The position numbers and the translations under genes were made by a program. Positions 23,780 to 32,493 of a stretch of DNA of 64,000 nt are shown in pieces. The notes under the pieces were generated by a model, which was given only the letters and a program-made list of their open reading frames with translations, had not been told where the DNA came from and did not search any database. Position 1 is the first letter of the stretch, and each line of letters starts with the position of its first letter. This stretch comes from an uncultured Oscillospiraceae bacterium (lineage in GTDB: Bacteria; Bacillota; Clostridia; Oscillospirales; Acutalibacteraceae): the NCBI GenBank assembly GCA_958448165.1, contig CAUDCW010000006.1, positions 76,827 to 140,826 on the forward strand, in the 5' to 3' direction.

Positions 23780-24161
23780 ACCGTTTCTCGGGCTTTATTG
23801 GGGATTAATCTCGGCTATTGATAAAAATAGAATAGCCTCGCAGACTCCCGACGGCGGTGTGTGCGAGGTGCTTGATGTGCCTTACCGTTCAGGCGGTCAG
23901 AGTGTGCATATGCTTGATATATGCTATCCTGAAAACTCTGCTCAGCCTTTGCCGGTTGTCATCGACATTCACGGCGGGGGCTGGATATACGGCGGCAAAG
24001 AGATTAACCGCAACTTTTGCAAAAAGCTGCCCCATGTTTTTGCGGTAGCCGATCCGTTTGCCGAGAAGTCGGGTGAGGTGATACGGGAGCTTGCGCAATT
24101 TTTCAGATTTTATACAGCAAATAACAGCAATAAAAATACCCCTGATCCGATCCATTCGTGA
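23766..24161 (+). pseudogene. Alpha/beta-hydrolase remnant with an internal deletion
   Basis: 131 residues in frame. The first 80 or so match the start of a carboxylesterase-type hydrolase (VLDVPYRSGGQSVHMLDI, then VVIDIHGGGWIYGGKE, the oxyanion-hole region). It then jumps directly to a typical C-terminus with the catalytic His (LPHVFAVADPFAEKSGEVI, then ELAQFF). The nucleophile elbow (GxSxG) and catalytic Asp, roughly 150 residues, are missing. The frame is kept across the joint. It overlaps cca by 14 nt, so the full-length ancestor was probably translationally coupled to cca. It should be inactive as an esterase. Confidence 0.75.
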
Positions 24162-24180
24162 CCGAATCAGGGGTTTGGTT
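24139..24180. terminator. Bidirectional terminator
   Basis: Stem CCCCTGAT with ATCAGGGG and further pairing inward. T-rich sequence lies on the right and an A-rich tract on the left, so it serves both the hydrolase remnant and the convergent holin gene. Confidence 0.8.
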
Positions 24181-24185
24181 TTACC

Positions 24186-24635
24186 TTATTTTGTGTTGTC
24201 GTCAGCCTTGCTTTCAACCGAAATTTTGAGCTTGTCTATTATTTTTGTAAGCCATTTAGGCACAGGAACACCTATGCGGCTGAGATTTTCCATAATGGAT
24301 AAAAGCTCGTTGATAATCAACCATATGACCACGATAAGCCCGAAAAGCATTTTGATTTCAAATGCAACGCCGATTTGCTCAAGACAGAAACGAATGATAA
24401 AATCAACTCCGATACCCACGCATACAAGCACGAGATACCCGATTTTCTTGATTATTCCCGAAATACCTTTCCTGCATGACAGCTCACGTCCAAGCCACGC
24501 CGCTGTCATACCGCTAAGATAATCAAGCAGCATTACTGAAACAAGGACAACAAGCGGAACAGCAATGATTTTGAAATAAGCCGACACACCTGCGATTAAT
24601 ACGGACAATATTCCCGTGATTACGTTTTCTTTCAT
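24186..24635 (-). CDS. Phage-type holin (TcdE/holin_4 family)
   Basis: 149 residues with three or four hydrophobic segments. VVLVSVMLLDYLSGMTAAWL and the following CRKGISGIIKKIGYLVLV are hallmarks of the toxin-secretion/phage-lysis holin family, and the tail is charged (VPVPKWLTKIIDKLK). Holins form membrane lesions that release the endolysin. It follows the endolysin gene by 16 bp, SD AAAGGGGCGAT. No other phage gene is near. It shares the LexA-type promoter at 25550-25578. Confidence 0.9.
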   Translation of the reverse strand: MKENVITGILSVLIAGVSAYFKIIAVPLVVLVSVMLLDYLSGMTAAWLGRELSCRKGISGIIKKIGYLVLVCVGIGVDFIIRFCLEQIGVAFEIKMLFGLIVVIWLIINELLSIMENLSRIGVPVPKWLTKIIDKLKISVESKADDNTK

Positions 24636-24651
24636 TTTATCGCCCCTTTTC

Positions 24652-25479
24652 TTAAGATTTGAGTTTGTTAATTGCGTTTACTGCCTCTGTAAGCACCGTG
24701 TTGCGGTCGCCTTTTGAAGCTTTAAGGCTTGCAAGAGCCGTCATAATACCGCCGATAAGCGCAGTTATTGTTTTAACTCCTGCTATGCCGTCAATCTCAA
24801 GCTTGTATTTTTTTTGTATCTCTATGGTTGCGTTGTGCGTTCCTGTTCCGAAGCTGTTTGTTGTGTCAACAGTCGATTTTACGATTCCAAGGCTGTTTGC
24901 GATGCGTATAAGTGACTTATACGCAAGCACGCCGTTGTTTTTATCTCCCTTTGAAAAATTCATTTCATCATCTCCTCCGTTATAGCCTGCTTCTGCAAGC
25001 GCCCAATTTGGGCGATAGTAACCGTTGATTCTGCCGTCGTAAAGGGGATAGGCCTTGCGGCAGACAGTCGAGCCTGTGTTTGTGCCGTTTGCGTTGCCCT
25101 CAATCGTATGCACATAGCCGTTTGCGACATACTCGACAATCGCAACGTGGTCCGAAAAATACCTGTCGTGACCCTCGGCAATATAGCTGCCCTTGCCGTT
25201 CCAGCAAAACGATATTGCGTCACCGCCTTGAGGAACACTGTTATGCCCCTCAAGCCATCTGCCCATACCGGCGGCAACGCCTTCTCTTGCCACCGAACCG
25301 GCTCCGTCCGTCTTGACAAAGCATTTGCCAATCGCGCCGACGTCGTATGCGCATTTGCTCACGAATTCAGCGCACCAAGCCGTGCCTGATGCGGCACCAA
25401 AGTAATCGTTGAATATCTTGCAGCCGTAGCCGATGTAGCCTGCTGCGGCTGCAACGAATCGTTCTCTTATATCAGCCAA
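24652..25479 (-). CDS. CHAP-domain endolysin with a peptidoglycan-binding-like domain
   Basis: 275 residues. The N-terminal CHAP-like amidase/endopeptidase domain has Cys in GTAWCAEFVSKCAYDVGAIG (about residue 36) and His in FSDHVAIVEYV (about 112), then EGNANGTNTGSTV. The region of about residues 175-265 resembles a helical peptidoglycan-binding domain (TIEIQKKYKLEIDGIAGVKT). No signal peptide is present, so release depends on the holin encoded next. TTG 25479 is the start, after GAGGTGAAAC. Together the two genes form a complete lysis cassette. Confidence 0.9.
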   Translation of the reverse strand: MADIRERFVAAAAGYIGYGCKIFNDYFGAASGTAWCAEFVSKCAYDVGAIGKCFVKTDGAGSVAREGVAAGMGRWLEGHNSVPQGGDAISFCWNGKGSYIAEGHDRYFSDHVAIVEYVANGYVHTIEGNANGTNTGSTVCRKAYPLYDGRINGYYRPNWALAEAGYNGGDDEMNFSKGDKNNGVLAYKSLIRIANSLGIVKSTVDTTNSFGTGTHNATIEIQKKYKLEIDGIAGVKTITALIGGIMTALASLKASKGDRNTVLTEAVNAINKLKS

Positions 25480-25549
25480 AGTTTCACCTCGCTTTCATAA
25501 AGTTTTTCAGGCTGAGCCAAGCCTGCGTGCAGTGATTTCTCCATATATA

Positions 25550-25578
25550 ATTATAGAACAAATGTTCGAATATGGCAA
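25550..25578 (-). promoter_or_regulatory. LexA-box promoter of the lysis cassette
   Basis: On the minus strand TTGCCA (25573-25578), a 17-nt spacer and TATAAT (25550-25555). The spacer contains CGAACATTTGTTC, extended to CGAACATTTGTTCT at 25555-25568, which fits the Gram-positive LexA/DinR box (CGAAC-N4-GTTCG type). Transcription starts about 60 nt upstream of the endolysin SD. From 25579 to 25906 no gene is visible, only A+T-rich sequence. Confidence 0.75.
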
Positions 25579-25906
25579 CGCTTTCGATTTCGGTGTTTCT
25601 GATTTTGAACAGCGCAAGCCTTTTTTGTAAAAAGGCAGATTTTGTAAAATGTTGTTATGTTGACAAAATGTAAATTCCAAATTTGTGCAATAATAACAAT
25701 TTACAGTCCCTTTTTTCTATTTTATGACCACGGAATAATTCTTGTGAAGAAAATAATTGTGACTTAAAAATGTTAAAATTAAATAAATTGTGAAGAATTA
25801 TTATTGTTTAAAATGTATTGTTCGGGGATTTCTGCGGATTTTATGCGGGTTTAAGGCATTGTTGCCTTGTCCGGTGCGTTTATCCGATCCCTGAATGGAG
25901 AATAAT

Positions 25907-28165
25907 ATGATTAAGAAATTTTTTACGGTTGGAGTGCTTGCAATGATACTTGCTTTTTCACCTGTTGCGTCTGCGTTGAACAACGACGCACAAATAAATT
26001 CCGATAAAACCTACGACCGGCTTGATTCGCTCGCCTATTCCGGCGGCGACCTCGGTGCAGTGTATTCAAAAGAAAGCACCACCTTTAAGGTGTGGGCGCC
26101 GACAGCTGAAAGCGTTAAGCTCAGGCTTTATGCAACCGGCAGCGACACTGAGGACGGGGCAAAGGAGCTTGCACAGCATGAAATGGACTATGACAGCACA
26201 AACGGCGTGTGGTCCGTTACGGCAAAGGGCAACCTTGCCGGTGTGTATTACACATATGAAGTGACCGCAAACGGCAAAACGCAGGAAACAGGCGATGTAA
26301 ACGCCAAAGCGGCAGGCGTCAACGGCGTGCGCTCAATGGTGTGTGATTTATCCCTTACAAACCCCGACGGATGGGAAAACGACAGCTTTGACCGTGTTTC
26401 AAAGCAGACAGACGCCGTTATCTGGGAGGTTCACGTCAAGGACTTCTCGTCAAGCGCAAGCTCGGGCGTCAGCGAAGAAAACAGGGGTAAATATCTTGCT
26501 TTCACAGAAACCGGCACAACCTTAAACGGCGAGGGCAATATAAAAACCTGCGTTGACTACCTCAAGGATCTCGGCATAAATTATGTTCAGATAAACCCGT
26601 TTTATGATTACGGCTCGGTTGACGAGGCAAGCGGTGATGAAAGTCAGTTCAACTGGGGCTATGACCCTGTGAATTACAACGTCCCTGAAGGCTCATATTC
26701 GTCAGACCCGTATGACGGCAACGTCAGAATCAGGGAAACAAAGGCGATGATTCAGGCTTTGCACAAGGCGGGCATAGGCGTTGTTATGGACGTTGTATAT
26801 AACCACGTTTTTGACGCTGCTGAGAGCTGCTTTGACAAAACAGTTCCCGGCTATTACTTCAGGCACAACGAGGACGGCAGTCTTTCAAACGGCTCGGGCT
26901 GCGGCAACGATACAGCCTCTGAACGTGCGATGTACCGCAAATATATGGTAGATTCCGTTATGTACTGGGCGCAGGAATACCACATCGACGGATTCCGTTT
27001 TGACCTAATGGGTCTGCACGATGTTGACACGATGAATCAGATCCGTGACGCTCTTGATACCCTTGAAAACGGCGAGAAAATCCTGATGTACGGCGAGGCT
27101 TGGCAGCTTGGCACCACAACAGACGCAGTTTTAGCAACTCAGGGCAATATGAACAAGCTCAGCACAAGGATAGGTGCGTTTAACGACGGCATAAGGGACG
27201 GGCTCAAGGGCAGCAACTTCAACCCGACCGAGGGCGGCTTTGTGCAGGGAGTAGGCTCAAGAGTAAATGTCAAGGGCGGCATAGCAGGCGCTACAATGGA
27301 CTGGGCGAAGCAGCCCAGCCAGACCGTGACATACAATTCCTGTCACGACAATATGACGCTTTATGATAAGCTGGTTGCTTCTGTGCTCGGCACGGACGCA
27401 GACTACCGCGCAAGGGACGAAAAGCTTGTCGGTATGAACAAGCTTGCGGCAACGGCGGTGCTTACCGCACAGGGAATGTCGTTTATGCTTGCCGGTGAAG
27501 AAATGGCAAGGTCAAAGGACGGCGACCACAACTCTTACAAATCAAGCGTTGAGCTGAATCAGATTGACTGGAGCAGTCTGACAAGATACAGCGACCTTGT
27601 CAGATATTACAAGGGACTTATCGACCTGCGAAAGGCTTATGCTCCGTTCACCTGCGACGATAACACGGCAGTTGATAATCTTTTCTTCTATACCGAAACC
27701 GACAGGCATCTGCTCGGCTATATGTATCAGAATCCCGATGCGGAAAAGCAGTGGGATAAGGTTGTCTGCCTTATTAACAGCGGCGATGAAACCGAGGTTA
27801 AGCTTGAGGGCGAAAACCTGCCGACGGAGTGGGTTGTTGTTGTTAACGCCGACAGCGCAGGCGTTGAAAAGCTCGGTGAGCTTTCCGGCGAAACAGTCAG
27901 CATCAAGGCAGGCGAGGCTCTGGTTCTTGTTGACAAGGAAAGCTTTGAAAAAGCATCGGTAAAGTCAGACAAGACAAGCATCGATTCATTACCCGACACA
28001 GCGCTTGCAACATCAATAGCAACTGAGGTTGCCGAAAGCGAGAAATCGTCAATGCCGACTGCACTGCCGTATATTATGGGTGCTCTCAGTGTTGCTGTTA
28101 CGGGACTCGGAATAGCTTATCTTGTAAGAAGATGGCATAAAAACAGAAAAAATTCAGGTAATTGA
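25907..28165 (+). CDS. Secreted, membrane-anchored type I pullulanase (GH13)
   Basis: 752 residues. A signal peptide (FFTVGVLAMILAFSPVASA) precedes a CBM48-like domain (TTFKVWAPTAESVKLRLYAT) and the GH13 pullulanase core, with the signature FNWGYDPVNYNVPEGSYSS. Nucleophile Asp lies in GFRFDLMG (about 365), Glu in MYGEAW (about 395) and Asp in SCHDN (about 480). A C-terminal helix (PYIMGALSVAVTGLGIAYLV) followed by basic residues should hold it in the membrane. It cleaves alpha-1,6 branches of amylopectin-type glucans. ATG 25907 follows GGAG by 6 nt. It shares its core with the next gene. Confidence 0.92.
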   Translation: MIKKFFTVGVLAMILAFSPVASALNNDAQINSDKTYDRLDSLAYSGGDLGAVYSKESTTFKVWAPTAESVKLRLYATGSDTEDGAKELAQHEMDYDSTNGVWSVTAKGNLAGVYYTYEVTANGKTQETGDVNAKAAGVNGVRSMVCDLSLTNPDGWENDSFDRVSKQTDAVIWEVHVKDFSSSASSGVSEENRGKYLAFTETGTTLNGEGNIKTCVDYLKDLGINYVQINPFYDYGSVDEASGDESQFNWGYDPVNYNVPEGSYSSDPYDGNVRIRETKAMIQALHKAGIGVVMDVVYNHVFDAAESCFDKTVPGYYFRHNEDGSLSNGSGCGNDTASERAMYRKYMVDSVMYWAQEYHIDGFRFDLMGLHDVDTMNQIRDALDTLENGEKILMYGEAWQLGTTTDAVLATQGNMNKLSTRIGAFNDGIRDGLKGSNFNPTEGGFVQGVGSRVNVKGGIAGATMDWAKQPSQTVTYNSCHDNMTLYDKLVASVLGTDADYRARDEKLVGMNKLAATAVLTAQGMSFMLAGEEMARSKDGDHNSYKSSVELNQIDWSSLTRYSDLVRYYKGLIDLRKAYAPFTCDDNTAVDNLFFYTETDRHLLGYMYQNPDAEKQWDKVVCLINSGDETEVKLEGENLPTEWVVVVNADSAGVEKLGELSGETVSIKAGEALVLVDKESFEKASVKSDKTSIDSLPDTALATSIATEVAESEKSSMPTALPYIMGALSVAVTGLGIAYLVRRWHKNRKNSGN

Positions 28166-28221
28166 TTCGCAAAAATGCGAAAGATTATAAACTATTGTAA
28201 ATTAATAAAGGAGGATTTCAT

Positions 28222-31200
28222 ATGAAGTTCAAAAAAGCGATTGCTTTGGCTCTTTCAGCAATGATGGTTTCAACAGCCATAGCAATCCCGGTAAACGCTT
28301 CGGCTGCTGTTACCAACAAGTATGCTGTCGAGGCGGCAAATCTCGACAAGCTGGCATATTCGGGCAATGACCTTGGCGCAACCTACACGCCGGAGGCTAC
28401 AACCTTTAAGGTTTGGGCGCCGAAAGCGTCAAAAGTCAGCGTTGTATTGTATGCAACAGGCTCGGCTAAGGAGTCTTCAGCTGCAGGCGTAGTTGACAAG
28501 CTCGGTACCTACGAAATGACCTATGACGAAACAAACGGTGTTTGGTCCGTTACTCTTGAGGGTGACTTCAAGAATGTCTACTATATGTATTCTGTAAAGA
28601 ACGGAACATCAAAACCGGTTCTGACAGGTGACGTTTATGCTAAGGCAGCCGGCATTGAAGGCAGCAGAAGCATGATTGTTGATCTCGACAGCACAGACCC
28701 TGAAGGATGGGAGAACGATACATATCAGCTCGTTCCGAACCAGACCGACGCAAACATTTGGGAGATTCATGTTAAGGACTTCTCTTATGACGCAAGCTCA
28801 GGCGTAAGCGAAGCAAACCGTGGCAAGTACCTTGCTTTCACAGAAACAGGTACAACCGTAAACGGCGAGGGTAAACTTTCTACTTGCGTTGATTACCTGA
28901 AGGATATGGGCATTAAGTATGTTCATATCAACCCGTTCTATGATTTCGGTTCTGTAACAGAGGCAGGCCCGAACACTCAGTTCAACTGGGGCTACGACCC
29001 GAAGAACTACAATGTTCCGGAAGGCTCATATTCATCAAACCCATATGACGGTAATGTAAGAATCAATGAGGTTAAGCAGATGGTTATGGCTCTGCATAAT
29101 GCAGGCATCGGCGTTATAATGGATGTTGTTTATAACCATACCTTTGATAAGAATTCATTCTTCAACAAAACTGTTCCTAACTATTACTACAGAGTTTACA
29201 ACAGCGGTAAATGGGCTAACAACTCAGGCTGCGGCAATGATACCGCTTCTGACCACGCTATGTTCAGAAAGTATATGATAGATTCTGTTATGTACTGGGC
29301 ACAGGAATACCACATTGACGGCTTCCGTTTTGACCTTATGGGACTCCATGATGTTGAGACAATGAACCAGATTCGTTCAAACCTCGACACAATCAACCCT
29401 GACCTCATTATGTACGGCGAGGGCTGGAATATGACAAGCGGCGACGGCAGCCTTTACAGCTACCCTGCAATGGCTAACCAGACTCAGTCTGCTATTTTAA
29501 GCTCAAGAATCTCTTACTTCAACGACCAGTTCAGAGATGCCGCAAAGGGCAGCGTGTTTGAGGCAACAGGCAGAGGCTTCCTCCAGGAGCCGGGAAAGAG
29601 CAATATGAGCGGTGTTCTTGTCGGCGCAATGGCTAACACAAAGAGCGGCAACTGGAAGGCACAGACACCTGAACAGACTGTTACATATGTTGCCTGCCAC
29701 GATAACTTCACTCTGTATGACAGACTTGTGGCTTCAATGAAGGGCGAGCTTGCCGACAATTATTCAAACAGATATGATGACCTTGTTCAGATGAACAAGA
29801 TGGCTGCTGCCCTTGTTTATACATCGCAGGGTGTTCCGTTCGTTCTTGCCGGTGAAGAATTTGCAAGAACAAAGTACGGCGACCACAACTCATACAAATC
29901 AAGTCCTGAAATCAACAAGCTCGACTGGAACCGTCTTGTTGACTATGCAGACCTTGTTTCATACTACAAGGGTATGATCAGACTCAGAGAAACATATGCT
30001 CCGTTCAGAGATGCAACAGGCGACGTTGTCAACAACAAGATGAGCGTTATTTCACCGTCCAAGCTTCCGTTAGGCGTTGTTGCATACACAATCAACGATG
30101 ACACAGCAATCTGGAAGAATGTTGCCGTTATGTTCAACAGCTCTGACGAAGCTCAGACAATTACATTGACAGGCAAGAACCTGCCGCAGGATTGGGTTAT
30201 CCTTGTTGACGCCGACCGTGCAGGCATCAACAGCCTCGGCGAAATCAACACAGGAGCAGAAATCACAATTCCGGCTCATGCTTCATATGTACTTGCCGAC
30301 AAGGCAAGCTATGTTGCTTCGGGCATTTCAAGCGAAACAGGTACTATAGTTGTTAAGCACACAAACGCTTACACAGGCGAAACTCTCAAGAAAATGATCA
30401 TCACAGGCGATTACGGCAAAAACTACATTACAAATTCCGATACAAACCTTGCAATCGACTATGATTTAGAGTCCATTCCCAATAACGCAGAGGGCGTATT
30501 CACAGCCGGCGTTCAGAATGTAGAGTACAACTATATTCCTTATACACTCAAGGCTTACAGCACAACCGGCGACGGCAGCAAGGCAACACTTGTTGACAGT
30601 CTTAAGGTTCAGAAGTACGCAGTTGGTATAGATGTAAACTTATCTGAAGAGCAGCTTAAGATTGCCGATGTTAACTTTGACGGCGCAGTAAACACAGAGG
30701 ACGCTATCCTCTATCAGAAGGTCGTTCTTAATATGCAGGTTCAGGGCGTTGGTTCGGTTACAACAAAGTATATCGATGCCGACACAGGTGAGGAAATTGC
30801 AAACTCAGTTACAACAAGAGGCAGAGCCGGCAGTGCTTATACAACAAGCGTACCGAGCATTAAGCTTTATATTCTTGACGAAACCCAGCTTCCGGATAAC
30901 GCCGAGGGCGTTTACTCAAACAAGGATAAGACAGTAACATATGCGTTCAAGCTCAATGCTGTTCCAAGATATGTTCACGTTAAGCTTCTTGAAGGTCAGA
31001 CATGGGTTCCGTATCTCTACTCATGGGATTCAACAGGCGACTACCTTGGCGCTTGGCCGGGCACACAGATGGCTGATGAGGACGGCGACGGTTGGTATGA
31101 TATCCGTGTTAACACAACAATCGGTACCTACAACTGGATTATCAACGACGGCAACGGCAACCAGACAACAGATAACGAGAATGCAGACAGCGATCTGTGG

Positions 31201-31287
31201 GTTGTTATGAAGGTCGCTAAGCCTAACAAGGGTGCTGCTGACAGCGAATACACGGTTTATACTTATAATCCGGATATTGAAAACTAA
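28222..31287 (+). CDS. Secreted type I pullulanase with internal dockerin, MucBP-like and CBM26 modules
   Basis: 1021 residues. Signal peptide 1-30; CBM48-like and GH13 core to about 700, with Asp in GFRFDLMG (about 369), Glu in MYGEGW (about 396) and Asp in ACHDN (about 493). A MucBP-like repeat (VVKHTNAYTGETLKKMI) follows. A dockerin-like pair (GDGSKATLVDSLKVQKYAVG and ADVNFDGAVNTEDAILYQKV) lies at about 775-840, then a second MucBP-like repeat (TTKYIDADTGEEI). A C-terminal CBM26-like starch-binding module (YLYSWDSTGDYLGAWPGTQM) ends the protein. It should join a cohesin scaffold and bind starch. SD AAGGAGGATTTC. It lies 56 bp after its paralogue. Confidence 0.93.
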   Translation: MKFKKAIALALSAMMVSTAIAIPVNASAAVTNKYAVEAANLDKLAYSGNDLGATYTPEATTFKVWAPKASKVSVVLYATGSAKESSAAGVVDKLGTYEMTYDETNGVWSVTLEGDFKNVYYMYSVKNGTSKPVLTGDVYAKAAGIEGSRSMIVDLDSTDPEGWENDTYQLVPNQTDANIWEIHVKDFSYDASSGVSEANRGKYLAFTETGTTVNGEGKLSTCVDYLKDMGIKYVHINPFYDFGSVTEAGPNTQFNWGYDPKNYNVPEGSYSSNPYDGNVRINEVKQMVMALHNAGIGVIMDVVYNHTFDKNSFFNKTVPNYYYRVYNSGKWANNSGCGNDTASDHAMFRKYMIDSVMYWAQEYHIDGFRFDLMGLHDVETMNQIRSNLDTINPDLIMYGEGWNMTSGDGSLYSYPAMANQTQSAILSSRISYFNDQFRDAAKGSVFEATGRGFLQEPGKSNMSGVLVGAMANTKSGNWKAQTPEQTVTYVACHDNFTLYDRLVASMKGELADNYSNRYDDLVQMNKMAAALVYTSQGVPFVLAGEEFARTKYGDHNSYKSSPEINKLDWNRLVDYADLVSYYKGMIRLRETYAPFRDATGDVVNNKMSVISPSKLPLGVVAYTINDDTAIWKNVAVMFNSSDEAQTITLTGKNLPQDWVILVDADRAGINSLGEINTGAEITIPAHASYVLADKASYVASGISSETGTIVVKHTNAYTGETLKKMIITGDYGKNYITNSDTNLAIDYDLESIPNNAEGVFTAGVQNVEYNYIPYTLKAYSTTGDGSKATLVDSLKVQKYAVGIDVNLSEEQLKIADVNFDGAVNTEDAILYQKVVLNMQVQGVGSVTTKYIDADTGEEIANSVTTRGRAGSAYTTSVPSIKLYILDETQLPDNAEGVYSNKDKTVTYAFKLNAVPRYVHVKLLEGQTWVPYLYSWDSTGDYLGAWPGTQMADEDGDGWYDIRVNTTIGTYNWIINDGNGNQTTDNENADSDLWVVMKVAKPNKGAADSEYTVYTYNPDIEN

Positions 31288-31372
31288 GCTCCAAGGCTTA
31301 GGCTTAGTTTATCGGCCAAAAAATAATCAGGCATAAAAACACAGGCTCATTGCTTTCGCAATGAGCCTGTGT
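31281..31372 (+). terminator. Hairpins after the second pullulanase
   Basis: Stem AAACTAAGC and its complement (31281-31310) overlaps the stop codon. A 15-bp perfect stem with a 4-nt loop follows at 31339-31372. Neither has a long T tract on the plus strand, so they may block exonucleases as well as terminate. Confidence 0.55.
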
Positions 31373-31488
31373 TGCACTTGCACACTTGCGTTGCAGAGAT
31401 TAAATCAGAGTTTAGCGTATTAAGTGCGAACTAAATGCAAATTAAAGAGGTTTGCGCACGTCGGAATGTTATTATAATATCGTATTAA

Positions 31489-31515
31489 GGAAACACTGAT
31501 TAAACCGTTTGTGCG
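31489..31515. mobile_element. Family A MITE end fragment
   Basis: GGAAACACTGATTAAACCG and a few more bases match one terminal inverted repeat, preceded by TTAA. No matching second end follows, so it is a truncated relic. Confidence 0.6.
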
Positions 31516-31551
31516 TCACCGCTCCTTTTCCAATGCGAACTTTCAACAGGT

Positions 31552-31637
31552 GCGTTTAATGGCACTTTATGCACTTACAACGCATAAAGTGCCAAGTAAA
31601 CGCTCAAACTCATTTTCTCGTTTTATTTTACTCGACC
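31552..31637. repeat. Hairpin repeat, copy A
   Basis: About 86 bp holding the stem GGCACTTTATGC and its complement, then A+T-rich sequence ending in CTCGACCA. The reverse complement recurs almost unchanged at 43133-43220. From 31288 to 31825 no gene is supported. Confidence 0.75.
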
Positions 31638-31825
31638 AAGCTTTTTACCATAAAGCAGCTAAGCTGCGACAACAGCAACTTCACTCTTCAATCTCTATCT
31701 TCTCACCTGCTTGCGGTGCTTGTGCCGCTGAACACAAGTTTATCCTATTTGAACATATTCCATATTACGTTTACAACTCCGTCACATCGTGATATAATTA
31801 AAAAAACATCAAAAAGGAGAAGTCA

Positions 31826-32410
31826 ATGAAAAACTCTTATCTTGAACTGCCCAAGGGCTATTCTGAAATATTTCAGCTCGATTTGCAAAAGGACAAAAAA
31901 ACAGCGCTGTTTGTAAATATCTTTGCGCTTGTAATTTCGGCGGTGATGGTAGTAGCAGGAATATTTATCGTCCCGATTACAACATTCTTCGATTTCAGCA
32001 ACGGGATTTTAATGTATTTAATAAAGCTTACCGTTGCGATTGCAGCAATGATAATTTACCTTATCCTGCACGAGCTTGTGCATGGTGTATTTATGAAAGG
32101 CTTCAGCAAGACTAAGGTGCATTACGGCTTTACGGGTCTTTACGCTTATGCAGGCAGTAACGCATACTTCTGCAAGAAAGCCTATATCATAATCGCTCTT
32201 GCGCCTATTGTTGTGTGGGGTGTTGTTCTGTTGATTATCAATTGCTTTGTGGACGCCTCTTGGTTCTGGTGCGTGTATTTTATCCAGATTATGAATATTT
32301 CCGGCGCCGCGGGCGATGTATTTGTTACATACAAATTTTCAAAAATGCCGTCCGATATTCTGGTTCAGGACTCCGGTGTTTCTATGAAGGTTTATTCACA
32401 GACAAAATAA
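31826..32410 (+). CDS. DUF3267-family integral membrane metalloprotease-like protein
   Basis: 194 residues with four or five membrane segments. HELVHGVFMKGF supplies an HExxH motif at about residue 83 within a membrane segment, as in DUF3267 proteins. A later segment (MNISGAAGDVFVTYKF) matches the conserved NxxxxxGD region that could provide the third ligand. Family members are thought to be intramembrane-type zinc peptidases, but substrates are unknown. SD AAAAGGAGAAG. It ends at a terminator shared with hisF on the other strand. Confidence 0.82.
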   Translation: MKNSYLELPKGYSEIFQLDLQKDKKTALFVNIFALVISAVMVVAGIFIVPITTFFDFSNGILMYLIKLTVAIAAMIIYLILHELVHGVFMKGFSKTKVHYGFTGLYAYAGSNAYFCKKAYIIIALAPIVVWGVVLLIINCFVDASWFWCVYFIQIMNISGAAGDVFVTYKFSKMPSDILVQDSGVSMKVYSQTK

Positions 32411-32440
32411 ATATCGTTGCAATATCCTTGCAATAAAAAG

Positions 32441-32480
32441 AACCCGATAAAACAGACGTTATGCCTGATTTTATCGGGTT
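32441..32480. terminator. Bidirectional terminator
   Basis: A perfect 12-bp stem (AACCCGATAAAA with its complement) between the convergent DUF3267 and hisF genes. Confidence 0.85.
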
Positions 32481-32493
32481 AATTATTTGCCGT

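Noticed and set aside
24186..25479. A complete prophage around the holin and endolysin
   Set aside because: No integrase, structural, replication or repressor genes are found on either side; only the two lysis genes are present.
27985..28165. LPDTA motif near the C-terminus of the first pullulanase as a sortase signal
   Set aside because: It lies about 60 residues from the end, too far from the membrane helix and tail for a normal sorting signal; a simple membrane anchor fits better.
31511..31829. Plus-strand open frames before the DUF3267 gene
   Set aside because: They consist of MITE fragment and hairpin repeat sequence and lack start signals.
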